Counted from the first letter of the stretch, positions 9,234 to 18,572 are shown. The stretch: 64,000 nucleotides of DNA from Streptosporangium amethystogenes (GCF_000721075.1 NZ_JOEQ01000036.1:47618-111617), one strand, 5' to 3'. The notes: a model not told the origin generated them from the letters alone. Program-made: numbers and translations.

Positions 9234-10691
9234 TTGCGGGACAGATCAAAGCCGCCCGGCGTCGGTGCGGTCATCGGCTGGACGGCGCTGGCCGCCATCG
9301 CCCCGGGCGCCGCGCATCTGCGCGCCGGATGGCGAAGGACCGGACTGGCGCTGCTGTGCGCGTACGCGGCGCTGCTGCTGCCCCTGCTCTGGATCGCGCT
9401 CGCCTCCGACCTCGGTGACCTCGCCGGGCGGTTGGTCTCCTCCTCCTGGCTGACCGGCGTCACGGTGGCCTCGCTGGCGCTCGGCGTCGCCTGGTTCGTC
9501 CTGGTCGTGCACTCGTTCGTGGTGATGAACCCCGGCACGCTGCCCGGCGCCGGGCAGGCGGTCGCCGGGGTTCTGGCGGGAACGCTCGCGGTGACCGTAC
9601 TGCTGCCGTTCGGCCTCCTCGGACAGTACGCGGCGGTCTCGCAGTCGGCACTGGACGACGTCTTCACTGCCCCGTCCACCTCACGCCCCACCGGCGGCGG
9701 GGGTGGAGAGGACGACCCGTGGGCGGGCCGCGACCGGGTGAACATCCTGCTGCTCGGCGGGGACGCCGACACCCACCGGGTGGGCGTGCGGACCGACAGC
9801 GTCAACGTGGCCAGCATAGATGTCAAAACCGGCAACACCGTGCTGCTGAGCCTGCCGCGCAACCTGGAGAACATCCGCTTCGTCCCCGGCTCCCCCATGG
9901 CGAGGCGCTTTCCCGACGGATTCAGGCTCCCGGCCAATCCGGACGGCTCGCGCGAGGACCTGCTCTTCGCCGTCTGGGAGTACGCCGACGCGCACCCGGA
10001 GATCTTCGGGGGCCGCGGGAAGCAGGGAGCGAAGACGCTCATCGACACGGTCGGCTACACACTGGGCCTGAAGATCGACTGGTATGCCCTGGCCAACATG
10101 TGGGGCTTCGCCCGGCTGATCGACGCGATCGGCGGCGTGACGGTGACCGTGCCCCAGGACGTGGTCTTCGGCAAGTACGACGAGGGCCTGGTCAAGGCGG
10201 GTACCCGCAGGCTGCGCGGCGCCGACGCGATGTGGTTCGCCCGCTCGCGCACCAACAGCGACGACTACACCCGGATGGGGCGCCAGCGGTGCGTGCTGGG
10301 CGCCCTGCTCTCCCAGGCGGACCCGGCGACCGTGCTGTCGCGGTTCAACCAGGTCGCGCTGGCCACCAAGGAACTGCTGCGGACCGACATCCCGCGCCCG
10401 ATGCTGGAGCACCTGGTCCCGCTGGCGCTGAAGGTCAAGAACGCGAAGGTGACCAGCGTCCAGTTCGTCCCGCCGCTGATCAACACCGGCTACCCCGACT
10501 GGAGCAGGATCCGCACGATCACCGCGAAGGCCCTGCACTCCTCGGCCGTCATCAGGCGTCCCCTCACCGCCACCGCGCCCCCCACGTCCACCCCTCGGGC
10601 CACGACCTCCCGCACGCCCCTCCCCAGGGCGAGCAGCACGGCGAAGCCGGACCCGACCGCTCCCAAGGGCATCGCCGAAGGCTGCGGCTGA
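9234..10691 (+). CDS. LytR-CpsA-Psr (LCP) family cell-wall glycopolymer ligase
   Basis: 485 aa from TTG 9234 (GGGGAG at 9225-9230). The open frame extends upstream into the divergent crotonase gene, which argues against an earlier start. About four hydrophobic N-terminal segments (WTALAAIAPGAAHL, LALLCAYAALLLPLLWIALA, VASLALGVAWFVLVVHSFVVM, VLAGTLAVTVLLPFGLLGQY) precede the extracellular LCP domain. It begins NILLLGGDADTHRVGVRTDSV with the conserved Asp/Arg pattern, followed by VLLSLPRNL and later RSRTNSDDYTRMGRQR. LCP proteins attach teichoic acid, capsule or arabinogalactan to peptidoglycan from polyprenyl-phosphate carriers. The C-terminus is a Pro/Thr/Arg-rich tail. Multi-TM LCP proteins are common in actinomycetes. 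Confidence 0.88.
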   Translation: MRDRSKPPGVGAVIGWTALAAIAPGAAHLRAGWRRTGLALLCAYAALLLPLLWIALASDLGDLAGRLVSSSWLTGVTVASLALGVAWFVLVVHSFVVMNPGTLPGAGQAVAGVLAGTLAVTVLLPFGLLGQYAAVSQSALDDVFTAPSTSRPTGGGGGEDDPWAGRDRVNILLLGGDADTHRVGVRTDSVNVASIDVKTGNTVLLSLPRNLENIRFVPGSPMARRFPDGFRLPANPDGSREDLLFAVWEYADAHPEIFGGRGKQGAKTLIDTVGYTLGLKIDWYALANMWGFARLIDAIGGVTVTVPQDVVFGKYDEGLVKAGTRRLRGADAMWFARSRTNSDDYTRMGRQRCVLGALLSQADPATVLSRFNQVALATKELLRTDIPRPMLEHLVPLALKVKNAKVTSVQFVPPLINTGYPDWSRIRTITAKALHSSAVIRRPLTATAPPTSTPRATTSRTPLPRASSTAKPDPTAPKGIAEGCG

Positions 10692-10749
10692 GCGGGGCCG
10701 TACTACCTGAATGCGGGCCGGTGCTCCAGCCTTCAGAGTGGGGAGCGCG

Positions 10750-11763
10750 TCAAGCCGAGTACGACTCCTTGGCCAAGCGGCGGACACGGGCCTCGTCGAT
10801 GCGGTGGCCCAGGCCCGGCTGGGTGAGTGGCACGGCCACCACGCCGCCGGAGGCGCCGACCGGCGGGTCGACGATCTGCGCGCTGCGCGGCGGTTCGGCC
10901 ACGTCGCAGGGCAGGGTGCAGCCGGGCAGGCTGGCGGCGGCGACGGTGGCCGCGCGGGCCAGCCCGGTGCCCCGGCCTCCGGCGCAGGCGATATCCCATC
11001 CGGCGCGCATCGCACGGTCGTGCACCCGCCGTACCTCGCGCAGGGAGCCCAGGGCCGACGGGCGGAGCAGCAGCGCCCTGCCCGCCCCCGCGGCGATCGC
11101 CTCGTCCAGCTCCGCGGCCGAGGCGACCTCGAGCAGGACCGGGGCGGCGACGCGCTGCTGCAGGTCGGCGTGGTCGGCCAGACCGGCGGGACCGGCGAAG
11201 GGACGTTCGATGGCGGAGAGCGTGTAGGCGTCCAGCGCCTCAAGGGCGGCGACGTCGCGGTAGGCGCCGCGGGCGTCCACGCTGATGCCCAGCACGGGGT
11301 ACGCCTGGCGGACGGCGCGCAGCGGCTCGATGTCCCAGCCGGGGTGGACATCCAGGGTGACGTGGGCGTACCCGGCGCAGACGTGCCGGTTCACCCGGGC
11401 GACCAGGCTCTCCAGGTTGCGGTCGGCGCCGATCCTGACGGTAGCCGTGAGGGAGGTACGGGTACCGCCCAGCGCGTGGGCCAGCGGCACTCCGCGCATC
11501 CTCGCCCACAGGTCCCAGCAGGCCATGTCGGCGGCGGATCCACCGGGGACGGCGCCGAGCTCGTCGGGGTGCTCCCAGTCGACGCCGATCAGCGCCTGCG
11601 CGAGCCCCTCCTCCAACGCGACCCAGGTCTTGGGGTCGGCGTCGACGACCTCGCCCCACCCGGTCATGCCCCCGTAGTCGGTGATCCGGACGAGGATACT
11701 CTCCGGCCGCCTGCCGTACGGCAGCACCAGCCGGAACACCTCAAGCTCGCGGACACGCGGCAT
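10750..11763 (-). CDS. Enolase-superfamily protein (OSBS/N-acylamino-acid-racemase-like), catalytic lysines absent
   Basis: 337 aa, close to the 340-370 aa of o-succinylbenzoate synthase/N-acylamino acid racemase. The fold is recognisable: YGGMTGWGEVVD, AADMACWDLWA, VHPGWDIEPL, VDARGAY, AIERPFAG and CAGGRGTGLARA. The family's acid/base residues are changed. The KxK motif before PGWD is T136-L-D138, and the second lysine on the opposite strand is R234 (LLLRPSA). Metal-ligand positions are D163 and E186 (kept) and E212 (normally Asp). It is therefore unlikely to be an ordinary MenC or racemase; a non-catalytic or divergent role is more likely. It stands alone, convergent with the LCP gene. Confidence 0.8.
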   Translation of the reverse strand: MPRVRELEVFRLVLPYGRRPESILVRITDYGGMTGWGEVVDADPKTWVALEEGLAQALIGVDWEHPDELGAVPGGSAADMACWDLWARMRGVPLAHALGGTRTSLTATVRIGADRNLESLVARVNRHVCAGYAHVTLDVHPGWDIEPLRAVRQAYPVLGISVDARGAYRDVAALEALDAYTLSAIERPFAGPAGLADHADLQQRVAAPVLLEVASAAELDEAIAAGAGRALLLRPSALGSLREVRRVHDRAMRAGWDIACAGGRGTGLARAATVAAASLPGCTLPCDVAEPPRSAQIVDPPVGASGGVVAVPLTQPGLGHRIDEARVRRLAKESYSA

Positions 11764-11816
11764 GACCCCCCCTTGACCTCTCCGAACCCGGAGAATTCAA
11801 GCTCCTAAAACACGAA

Positions 11817-11834
11817 TCCCGCCCGAGGGCGGGA
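11817..11834 (-). terminator. Hairpin downstream of the leftward MFS gene
   Basis: A GC-rich inverted repeat, tcccgcc-cgag-ggcggga, lies between the end of the leftward exporter gene (stop at 12000) and the start of the enolase-like gene. Read leftward, the stem is followed by attcgtgtttta, which is moderately U-rich, so it could terminate the exporter transcript before the next gene. Apart from this stem, no gene is visible in 11764-11999. Confidence 0.5.
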
Positions 11835-11999
11835 CTTCTCTCAACACCACCGGGAACGGCGTTCTTCCATGGTGCCACGGCGGCCCGCGAATGCCCCCTG
11901 CTTGCGAGGGTGGGATTAGGTCAGGTTTTTTACGATATTTCTGGCGCTTTCGGTGCGGAGAGAACTCAGGTCGGGTACGGAGGCAGACCCAGGAGGAGC

Positions 12000-13370
12000 T
12001 CAGCCCCGGACAGGGGCGTCGGCTCTGACCCGGGCGCCGACCAGGGCTCCGGTGGTCGCCATCAACGCCGCCAGCCCGAAACAGAGCAGGTAGGCGACGG
12101 CCGAGGCACCCAGTGCCGCCAGGAGCGCGCCGGCGACCGCGACGGAGACGACCGTGTACACCGACTCCGCGACCCCCAGTGACGCGCTGTTCTCCCCCTC
12201 CTCCCCCGGGGGTGACAGCTCCAGGACGAGCACCGACAACGTCGGGTACACGATGCCCATGCCGAGCCCCAGGACGATCTCCCCGAGGAACGCGGCGGCG
12301 ACCGGGACGACGGCGAAGACGGTCAGGCCCATCAGCACGAGTCCCACGGCGATCAGCACCGAACCGCAGCACAGCACCAGGACCCGGTCGAAACTCCGGC
12401 GACCCACCACCCACGAGCCGAACGACCAGCTCAGCGCGCCACCGGTGAGGGTGAGCCCGGCCATGGTCAGCGACAGGCCACGCTCCTCGTTGAGCATCAG
12501 CGGCAGGAACGCCTCCCCGCCGATGGCCGCGCCCGCCGCGATGCCCCGCAGTGAGATCACCGAGGGCAGGCCCCTGGCCGCGCGCAGGGTTCCCTCAGGG
12601 AGCAGCCGGGGCAGCGCCGCGACCAGCGTGGCCAGCCCGACGACCAGCAGGACGAACCCGGCGCCGCGCGCCGCGCCCCCGTACTGCATCAGTGCCGCGC
12701 CGACCGCGACGAGCACCGCCCAGCCCAGCCGTCGCGCGATCGAGGAGCGCGGGCCGGTCCGCGGCCGGTCCGACATGGGCGCGGCGGCCAGCCCTCGCCA
12801 GAGCAGCAGCGCCGCGGGGAGGAGGAGCACCGTCACGCCGATGAAGACCCAGCGCCAGCTCGCGTGCTCCACCACGAGGCCGGTGATCACCGGCCCCACC
12901 ATGGAGGGCACCACCCAGGCCGTCGCGAAGATCGAGAACACCCGGGGGTGCGTCTCGGCCGGGTAGACCCGCGAGACCAGCACGTACATCGCGACCTGGA
13001 AGACGCCTCCGCCGAAGCCCTGCACGAAACGGCCCACGACGAACACGTCCATCGTCAGCGCCGTCCCGGCCACGACCAGCCCCGTGGCGAAAAGCGCCAC
13101 GCCGACCCAGAGCGGCGCCACCGGCCCCCTGACGTCGCCCCAGCGCCCGCCCAGCACCGTCGCGATCACTCCGGCCGCCATCGCCCCGCTGAACGCCAGC
13201 CCGTACAGCGCGTGACCGTCCAGCTCGTCGGCCACGACCGGCATGGCGGTGGCCACCGCCAGGTACTCGAAGGCGACCAGGGAGATGAGTGCCACCAGCC
13301 CGACGGTCAGGGCACGGTGCCGCGCGGCGAATATCCCGACGGCCTGCTTTTCGCCCGTGATGGTAATCAT
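12000..13370 (-). CDS. MFS transporter (multidrug-efflux type)
   Basis: 456 aa from ATG 13370; the frame is open a little further upstream. About 14 hydrophobic segments run through the protein. The first reads ALTVGLVALISLVAFEYLAVATAMPVV, a DHA2-type opening with the drug:proton antiporter 'ATAMPVV' motif. The loop after TM2 is LGGRWGDVRGP, and the TM5 antiporter-like motif is WVVPSMVGPVITGLVVEH. The substrate is unknown. It is followed leftward by a hairpin and lies 48 bp downstream of the TetR gene's stop, in the same direction, so the two could be co-transcribed. Confidence 0.85.
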   Translation of the reverse strand: MITITGEKQAVGIFAARHRALTVGLVALISLVAFEYLAVATAMPVVADELDGHALYGLAFSGAMAAGVIATVLGGRWGDVRGPVAPLWVGVALFATGLVVAGTALTMDVFVVGRFVQGFGGGVFQVAMYVLVSRVYPAETHPRVFSIFATAWVVPSMVGPVITGLVVEHASWRWVFIGVTVLLLPAALLLWRGLAAAPMSDRPRTGPRSSIARRLGWAVLVAVGAALMQYGGAARGAGFVLLVVGLATLVAALPRLLPEGTLRAARGLPSVISLRGIAAGAAIGGEAFLPLMLNEERGLSLTMAGLTLTGGALSWSFGSWVVGRRSFDRVLVLCCGSVLIAVGLVLMGLTVFAVVPVAAAFLGEIVLGLGMGIVYPTLSVLVLELSPPGEEGENSASLGVAESVYTVVSVAVAGALLAALGASAVAYLLCFGLAALMATTGALVGARVRADAPVRG

Positions 13371-13418
13371 GGGCCGACGGTACGCCCGGCGCCTCACCCC
13401 CGGCATCGGGCCTCCGGG

Positions 13419-14156
13419 TCAGTCCTTGGTCGTAGGACCGGCCTCCCGGATGTGCGAGACCAGCCCCCTCAGCAGCAGGTCGAGCCCGAACTCGAACCGC
13501 TCCGTGCCGTTGGCGTCCATCAGGTCGTCGATCCGGGCGACGAGGTTGGGGAACCGGTCGACGGGCAGGCCACGGTAGAACGTGGCGATCTGGCCGAAGA
13601 ACTCGCTCATGAACTCCCCCAGCTCCTTGCCGCTGCCGCGCTGCCGGCTGACGTAGAGAGAGCCCTCGTAGGCGTCCGAGCAGACGTACAGGCCGAGACG
13701 GTCGATCATCATGGCGGCGGACTTGGGCGGCACCCCGCCCGCGAGCATGATGGCCAGCTGTCCCTCGGCCACCCGCAGCCCGTTGGGACCGGTCGGGATG
13801 GTGGCCAGGCCGACCCTGGCAATGTCGGCGTGGGCCCTGAACACCAGAAAGGCCTGCATGATCAGCTCCCTGATCTGCTCAAGCCAGCGCTCGGGATCAG
13901 GCTCGGGCACCCGGATCTCACTCATGACCTCGTCATAGATCAGCTCAAGCAGTTCCTCCTTGTTCGCCACATGGGCGTAGAGCGAGGCGGGGCCGGTGTC
14001 GAGTGCTTGGGCGACGCGGCGCATGCTCAGCGCGTCCAGGCCCTCGGCGTCGATGAGGCGCAGCCCGGTGGCGACGATGAGATCCCTGCTCAGGACGGTT
14101 CTCGGGGCACTCGCCTTGCGGGTCTTGCGCCACGGCGGGGCGGGGATCTGGGTCAC
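13419..14156 (-). CDS. TetR-family repressor of the neighbouring MFS exporters
   Basis: 245 aa. The N-terminal HTH is SRDLIVATGLRLIDAEGLDALSMRRVAQALDTGPASLYAHVANKEELLELI, a good TetR fit. The C-terminal ligand domain (about 90-230) resembles the TetR_C group of tetracycline-type repressors. It is divergent from an MFS gene starting at 14308 and upstream of a second MFS gene on its own strand. The 151-bp spacer holds several GAACA/TGTTC palindromes, which probably are its operators, so autoregulation together with control of the rightward exporter is likely. Confidence 0.88.
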   Translation of the reverse strand: MTQIPAPPWRKTRKASAPRTVLSRDLIVATGLRLIDAEGLDALSMRRVAQALDTGPASLYAHVANKEELLELIYDEVMSEIRVPEPDPERWLEQIRELIMQAFLVFRAHADIARVGLATIPTGPNGLRVAEGQLAIMLAGGVPPKSAAMMIDRLGLYVCSDAYEGSLYVSRQRGSGKELGEFMSEFFGQIATFYRGLPVDRFPNLVARIDDLMDANGTERFEFGLDLLLRGLVSHIREAGPTTKD

Positions 14157-14219
14157 CCGCCGATCCTATACCGCAACGAATCGCGTTCACGAACACCGTA
14201 CTTAGCGCGAACAATGTAC

Positions 14220-14277
14220 TTGACACGAACAGTGTTCGCCCATAAAACCATGTTCGTATAAAACGAACAGCGTTCGT
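14220..14277 (+). promoter_or_regulatory. Promoter and overlapping palindromic operators for the MFS/TetR pair
   Basis: A TTGACA -35 box (14220-14225) lies 17 bp before a weak -10 (taaaac, 14243-14248). The palindrome cgaacagtgttcg (14226-14238) fills the spacer. A second palindrome, acgaacagcgttcgt (14263-14277), overlaps an inverted pair, TGTTCGT (14251-14257) and ACGAACA (14263-14269). Further half-sites, gaaca, occur at about 14190 and 14210. The layout, with an operator between -35 and -10, fits direct repression by the adjacent TetR protein. Confidence 0.7.
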
Positions 14278-14307
14278 CGATCATTCGACCTCCGATCGGA
14301 GCCCCCC

Positions 14308-15765
14308 ATGACCCACACGGTCGAGACCGGCCCCTCACCCGTCGGCGCGGAGCCGTACCGGTGGCGCTGGGTCGCCCTCTGCGTGGTCCTCACCGCCGAG
14401 GTGATGGACCTGATGGACGCGATGATCACAACCATCGCGGCGCCGTCCATCCAGAAGGATCTGGACGGGTCGTCGAGCATGATCCAGTGGCTCAGTGCCG
14501 GATACACCATGGCGATGGCCGTGGGTCTCATCACCGGAGGCCGTCTTGGCGACCTCTACGGACGCAGGCGCATGTTCACCATCGGCGCGCTCGGCTTCAC
14601 CCTGTGCTCGCTGCTCTGCGGACTGGCCGTCTCACCGGAGATGCTGATCGTCGCGCGGGTGCTGCAGGGCCTGGCCGGCGCGGTGATGGTGCCGCAGGGC
14701 CTCGGCGTGATCAGGGAGGTCTTCCCGCCCAAGGAGCTGGCCGCCGCGTTCGGCGCGTTCGGCCCGGTCATAGCGTTGTCCACGGTCGCCGGACCGGTCC
14801 TGTCGGGCTGGCTCGTCGACGGCGACTTCTTCGGTACCGGATGGCGCATGATCTTTCTGATCAACCTGCCGGTCGGCCTGTTCGCCCTGCTCGGCGGGCT
14901 ACGCTACCTGCCCGCGTCACAGCCCTCAGGCGCCTCACGGCTGGATCTGACCGGGATGGGGCTCGTCTCGGCCGCCTCATTCCTCCTGGTCTTCCCTCTG
15001 GTCCAAGGGCGCGACCTCGACTGGCCCGGGTGGACCTTCGTGATGATGGCCGTCTCGATCCCGGTTTTCGCCCTCTTCTGCCTCCACCAGTCCCGCAAGG
15101 AGCGCGCCGGCGGCGCCCCGCTGGTCGTGATGAGCCTGTTCCGCAAGCGCGCCTTCGCCGGCGGCCTGGTCACCGGCCTCGTCTTCTTCACCGGGATGGT
15201 CGGCTTCTCCCTGGTGTTCGGGCTCTACACCCAGATCGCCCTGGGCTACGGCCCGCTGAAGGCCGGCCTCGCCGGCCTGCCGAACGCCATCGGCACGCTG
15301 GTCGGATTCATTCTCGTCAACGCCTCCGGGCTGGCCCGGAGGGTGGGCCGCAGACTGATCCACATCGGCACGGTAGTGATGGCCGGGGGCGTCGCGGGGG
15401 TCGCCCTCACCCTGAACGTCGCGGGCATGGGCGTCACGCCCTGGCAGCTCGCCCCCGCCCTGCTGGTCACCGGTATCGGGATGAGCCTGATCATGGCGCC
15501 GTTCTTCGACATCGTGCTGGCCGGGGTGGAGCCTCACGAGACCGGCTCGGCCTCCGGGACCCTCACCGCCATCCAGCAACTCGGCGGCACGCTGGGCGCG
15601 GCCGCGATCGGGACGCTCTTCTTCGACCTGCTCAAGCGGAACTGGAGCTTCGAGGACTCGATGCTCCTGACGATCTGGGTCGCGGTGGGCCTGCTCGTCG
15701 CCACCTTCGCGGCCGTCTTCCTGCTCCCCCTGCGCGCCCGGGACGAGCAGGACACCGCGCACTGA
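14308..15765 (+). CDS. MFS transporter, DHA2 (EmrB/QacA) drug-efflux type
   Basis: 485 aa with about 14 membrane segments. The first TM carries LMDAMITTIAAPSI, the DHA2 motif. After TM2 comes GGRLGDLYGRRRMF, the classic motif A. TM4 holds ARVLQGLAGAVMVPQGL, and TM5 has GPVIALSTVAGPVLSGWLVD (motif C of antiporters). The ATG at 14308 has GGAG 7 bp upstream. Expression is probably controlled by the divergent TetR through the operators in the spacer. The stop codon lies in a doubled 12-bp unit (15755-15778). Substrate unknown; organic drugs or a natural product are typical. Confidence 0.9.
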   Translation: MTHTVETGPSPVGAEPYRWRWVALCVVLTAEVMDLMDAMITTIAAPSIQKDLDGSSSMIQWLSAGYTMAMAVGLITGGRLGDLYGRRRMFTIGALGFTLCSLLCGLAVSPEMLIVARVLQGLAGAVMVPQGLGVIREVFPPKELAAAFGAFGPVIALSTVAGPVLSGWLVDGDFFGTGWRMIFLINLPVGLFALLGGLRYLPASQPSGASRLDLTGMGLVSAASFLLVFPLVQGRDLDWPGWTFVMMAVSIPVFALFCLHQSRKERAGGAPLVVMSLFRKRAFAGGLVTGLVFFTGMVGFSLVFGLYTQIALGYGPLKAGLAGLPNAIGTLVGFILVNASGLARRVGRRLIHIGTVVMAGGVAGVALTLNVAGMGVTPWQLAPALLVTGIGMSLIMAPFFDIVLAGVEPHETGSASGTLTAIQQLGGTLGAAAIGTLFFDLLKRNWSFEDSMLLTIWVAVGLLVATFAAVFLLPLRARDEQDTAH

Positions 15766-15778
15766 CCCGCGCACTGAC
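15755..15778. repeat. Two 12-bp direct repeats at the exporter stop codon
   Basis: The unit ccgcgcactgac occurs twice back to back, and the first copy contains the TGA of the exporter gene. The rest of the spacer to nhaA (to 15930) shows no gene or clear terminator. Confidence 0.8.
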
Positions 15779-15930
15779 CCGCGCCCGTTCCCGTGACCCG
15801 CCGATGTGCCACGGGATCGGGTGGCGGCACCCTCGCGGGGAGAACCGACCTCCCCATGGGTACAGTGGCCGGTGGTGCGCCGGGAAGTCTGGTCGGCAGT
15901 GGCCGACCCGACCCCGAAAACGGAGCACCG

Positions 15931-17241
15931 ATGACCGAGACCCCACCTGGCACGTCCCGCCTGCTCGGCCTGGGCTCGTGGCCCGAGGCCCGCCGCATCG
16001 CCGGCATCCTCCGCGAGGAGACCGTCGGCGGGGCGCTGCTGCTGGCCGGTGCGATGGCCGCCATGATATGGGCGAACTCCCCGTGGTCAGGAACCTACGA
16101 GGCGCTGCGCGCCTTCAGGATCGGCCCCGCGGCCCTGCATCTGGATCTGAGCCTGGCGAGCTGGGCCGCCGACGGGTTGCTGGCGATCTTCTTCTTCGTG
16201 GCCGGCCTGGAGCTGAAACGCGAGTTCGTCGCCGGTGACCTGCGCCAGGTGCGGCGGGCCGCGGTGCCGGTCGCGGCCGCGCTCGGCGGAGTGATCGTCC
16301 CGGCCGTGCTGTACCTGCTGTTCACCCTGGACGCCGACGCCGGTGCCGCGAAGGGCTGGGCGATCCCGACCGCCACCGACATCGCGTTCGCCCTGGCGGT
16401 GCTCGCGGTCATCGGCCGGTATCTCCCCACCGCGCTGCGTACCTTCCTGCTCACCCTGGCCGTGGTCGACGACCTGGTGGCCATCATCATCATCGCCGTC
16501 TTCTACACCGAGCACCTGTCGGTGCTGCCGCTGCTGGGCGCGCTGGTACCGCTGGCGATCTTCGCCCTACTGGTGCAGCGCCGAGTACGGTCCTGGTGGC
16601 TGCTGCTGCCGCTGGCCGCGGTCACCTGGGCGCTGATGCACGCCTCGGGCGTGCACGCCACCGTCGCGGGTGTGCTGCTGGCCTTCACCGTGCCGGTTCT
16701 TCGCAGCGAAGGCGCCGGCGGTCCGGAGGCCGGGCCCGGCCTGGCCGAGCACTTCGAGCACCGCCTGCGGCCGCTCTCGGCGGGGGTGGCCGTGCCGGTG
16801 TTCGCGTTCATGTCCGCCGGGGTGGCCATCGGTGGTCTGAGCGGCCTGGCCGACGCCCTGAGCGACCCGGTCGCGGTGGGCGTCGTCGTGGGCCTCGTGG
16901 TGGGCAAGCCCATTGGGATCATGCTCGCGACCTGGCTGGTGGCCCGCTTCACCCATGCCCGGCTGGACGAGGGCCTGGCCTGGGTGGATGTGGCCGGGCT
17001 GGCCGTGCTGGCCGGTATCGGGTTCACCGTCTCCCTGCTCATCGGGGAGCTGGCCTTCGGGCTCGGCAGCGAGCGCGACGCCTACGTCAAGGTGGCGGTC
17101 CTGTCCGGCTCCCTGATCGCGGCGCTGGCGGCGACGGTGATCCTGCGGCTGCGCAACCGCGTCTACCGGCGCATCCACGAGGCGGAGACCGCCGACCTCG
17201 ACCACGACGGCATCCCGGATGTTTACCAGGAGCGTTCCTGA
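15931..17241 (+). CDS. nhaA: NhaA-type Na+/H+ antiporter
   Basis: 436 aa from ATG 15931; an upstream in-frame extension lacks family similarity. About 12 membrane segments. Diagnostic motifs: [18 protein letters not shown], then [19 protein letters not shown] and [17 protein letters not shown], which carry the two essential Asp residues of the ion-binding site (D163/D164 in E. coli are in the VVDD motif). A later segment reads [11 protein letters not shown]. It exchanges cytoplasmic Na+ or Li+ for external H+ at the membrane. The C-terminus is an Asp-rich tail ([15 protein letters not shown]). It appears to be a single-gene unit. Confidence 0.95.
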   Translation: MTETPPGTSRLLGLGSWPEARRIAGILREETVGGALLLAGAMAAMIWANSPWSGTYEALRAFRIGPAALHLDLSLASWAADGLLAIFFFVAGLELKREFVAGDLRQVRRAAVPVAAALGGVIVPAVLYLLFTLDADAGAAKGWAIPTATDIAFALAVLAVIGRYLPTALRTFLLTLAVVDDLVAIIIIAVFYTEHLSVLPLLGALVPLAIFALLVQRRVRSWWLLLPLAAVTWALMHASGVHATVAGVLLAFTVPVLRSEGAGGPEAGPGLAEHFEHRLRPLSAGVAVPVFAFMSAGVAIGGLSGLADALSDPVAVGVVVGLVVGKPIGIMLATWLVARFTHARLDEGLAWVDVAGLAVLAGIGFTVSLLIGELAFGLGSERDAYVKVAVLSGSLIAALAATVILRLRNRVYRRIHEAETADLDHDGIPDVYQERS

Positions 17242-17361
17242 GGGGCCGGGAAGCCTGCCGATCCCCTCGACGTGTCGTCGAGAGGCCACCGGGCGAAGAA
17301 TCGTCCGAGACGACGGCTGATCCGTCGGTGGGTGCCGGGCCGCCGCGTTCGGCCCCTGACG

Positions 17362-17408
17362 TCCTGGAGAAGGTGGGCCCCCGCGGCCTTGCCTCCTTCA
17401 CCAGGACG
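17362..17408. terminator. Bidirectional hairpin between nhaA and the VWA gene
   Basis: gtcctggagaagg (17362-17374) pairs with ccttcaccaggac (17396-17408) with one mismatch, giving a 13-bp stem and a 21-base GC-rich loop. It sits just past the stop of the leftward VWA gene and 120 bp past nhaA, so it can serve both convergent units. Confidence 0.6.
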
Positions 17409-17411
17409 GGA

Positions 17412-18572
17412 TCAGGTGGCGGTGCGCTCCAGTCGGCGCTCGGCCCACTGGCCGATGTCGCGGCGCTCGATCGCCGCGGCCATCAGGTCGGGGAAGGCGT
17501 CGGGGGTGCAGGCGAAGGCGGGCACCCCCATGGCAGCGAGCGCCGCGGCGTTGTCGTGGTCGTAGAAGGGCGCGCCCTCGTCGGAGAGCGCGAGCAGCAC
17601 GATCACCTGGACGCCCGCCGCGGTCATCTGGGCGACCCTGCGGAGCATCTCCTGCCGCACACCGCCCTCGTAGAGGTCGCTGATCAGAATGAAGATCGAG
17701 TCGTTGGGGCGGGTGATGAGGCCCTGGCAGTAGGCGATGGCCCGGTTGATGTCGGTGCCGCCGCCGAGCTGGGTGCCGAACAGCAGCTCGACCGGGTCGT
17801 GGAGCTGGTCGGTGAGGTCGACGACCGCCGTGTCGAAGACGACCAGCGAGGTCCTCAGCGAGCGCATCGAGGCGAGCACCGCGCCGAACACACTGGAGTA
17901 GACGACGGAGGCGGCCATCGATCCGCTCTGGTCGATGCAGAGCACCACCTCTCGCTGGACCGCCCGCTGCCTCCTGCCGTATCCGATCAGCCTGGACGGG
18001 ATCACGATGTTGCGCTCCGGCAGGTAGTTCCTCAGGTTGGCACGGATCGTTCGGTCCCAGTCGATGTCGGCGACCCGCCTGGGCCGGTGGGTCCTGGCCG
18101 AGCGGTCCAGGGCGCCGGTCACGGCGGCCTTCGTCTTCTGAACCAGCCGCCGCTCCAACTCGGAGACGACCTTGCCGACCAGCGCCCTGGCCGACTCCCG
18201 TGCCTTCTCGGGCATCACCCGGTTGAGCGACAGCAGGGTGCCGACCATGTGCACGTCCGGCTCGACGGCATCCAGCATCTCCGGCTCCATCAGCAGCCGG
18301 GTCAGGTTCAGCCGCTCGACGGCGTCCTTCTGCATGACCTGGACGACGGTCGAGGGGAAGTAGGACCGGATGTCGCCCAGCCAGCGCGCCACCCGGGGCG
18401 CGGAGGCGCCCAGGCCACCGCTCCGCTCGGCCGCTCCCGCACCGGCGCTGGCGCCGTCGTACAGCGCGGCCAGTGCCCCGTCCATCTGGGCGTCGATGCC
18501 GGCGAGCGAGCACCCGGTGCCGTCGGCGTCACCGCCCAGGACCATCCGCCAGCGGCGCAACCGCTCATCCAT
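17412..18572 (-). CDS. VWA-domain protein, last gene of the MoxR/SWIM operon
   Basis: 386 aa. The start ATG 18572 overlaps the end of the DUF5682 gene by 8 bases; an upstream continuation of the frame only shadows that gene. The N-terminal half is helical (to about residue 190). The C-terminal VWA domain carries a full MIDAS: DQSGS (VVLCIDQSGSMAAS), a Thr in LGGGTDINRAI and an Asp in ILISDLYEGG. VWA partners of MoxR ATPases (ViaA, NorD, CbbO) present clients or metals to the ATPase ring, and the same is inferred here. No signal peptide or membrane segment, so it should be cytoplasmic. Confidence 0.9.
   Translation of the reverse strand: MDERLRRWRMVLGGDADGTGCSLAGIDAQMDGALAALYDGASAGAGAAERSGGLGASAPRVARWLGDIRSYFPSTVVQVMQKDAVERLNLTRLLMEPEMLDAVEPDVHMVGTLLSLNRVMPEKARESARALVGKVVSELERRLVQKTKAAVTGALDRSARTHRPRRVADIDWDRTIRANLRNYLPERNIVIPSRLIGYGRRQRAVQREVVLCIDQSGSMAASVVYSSVFGAVLASMRSLRTSLVVFDTAVVDLTDQLHDPVELLFGTQLGGGTDINRAIAYCQGLITRPNDSIFILISDLYEGGVRQEMLRRVAQMTAAGVQVIVLLALSDEGAPFYDHDNAAALAAMGVPAFACTPDAFPDLMAAAIERRDIGQWAERRLERTAT

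Noticed and set aside
15793..15930. Upstream in-frame extension of nhaA
   Set aside because: Gly/Pro/Arg-rich, no NhaA similarity; ATG 15931 has a purine-rich ribosome-binding site and matches the family start.
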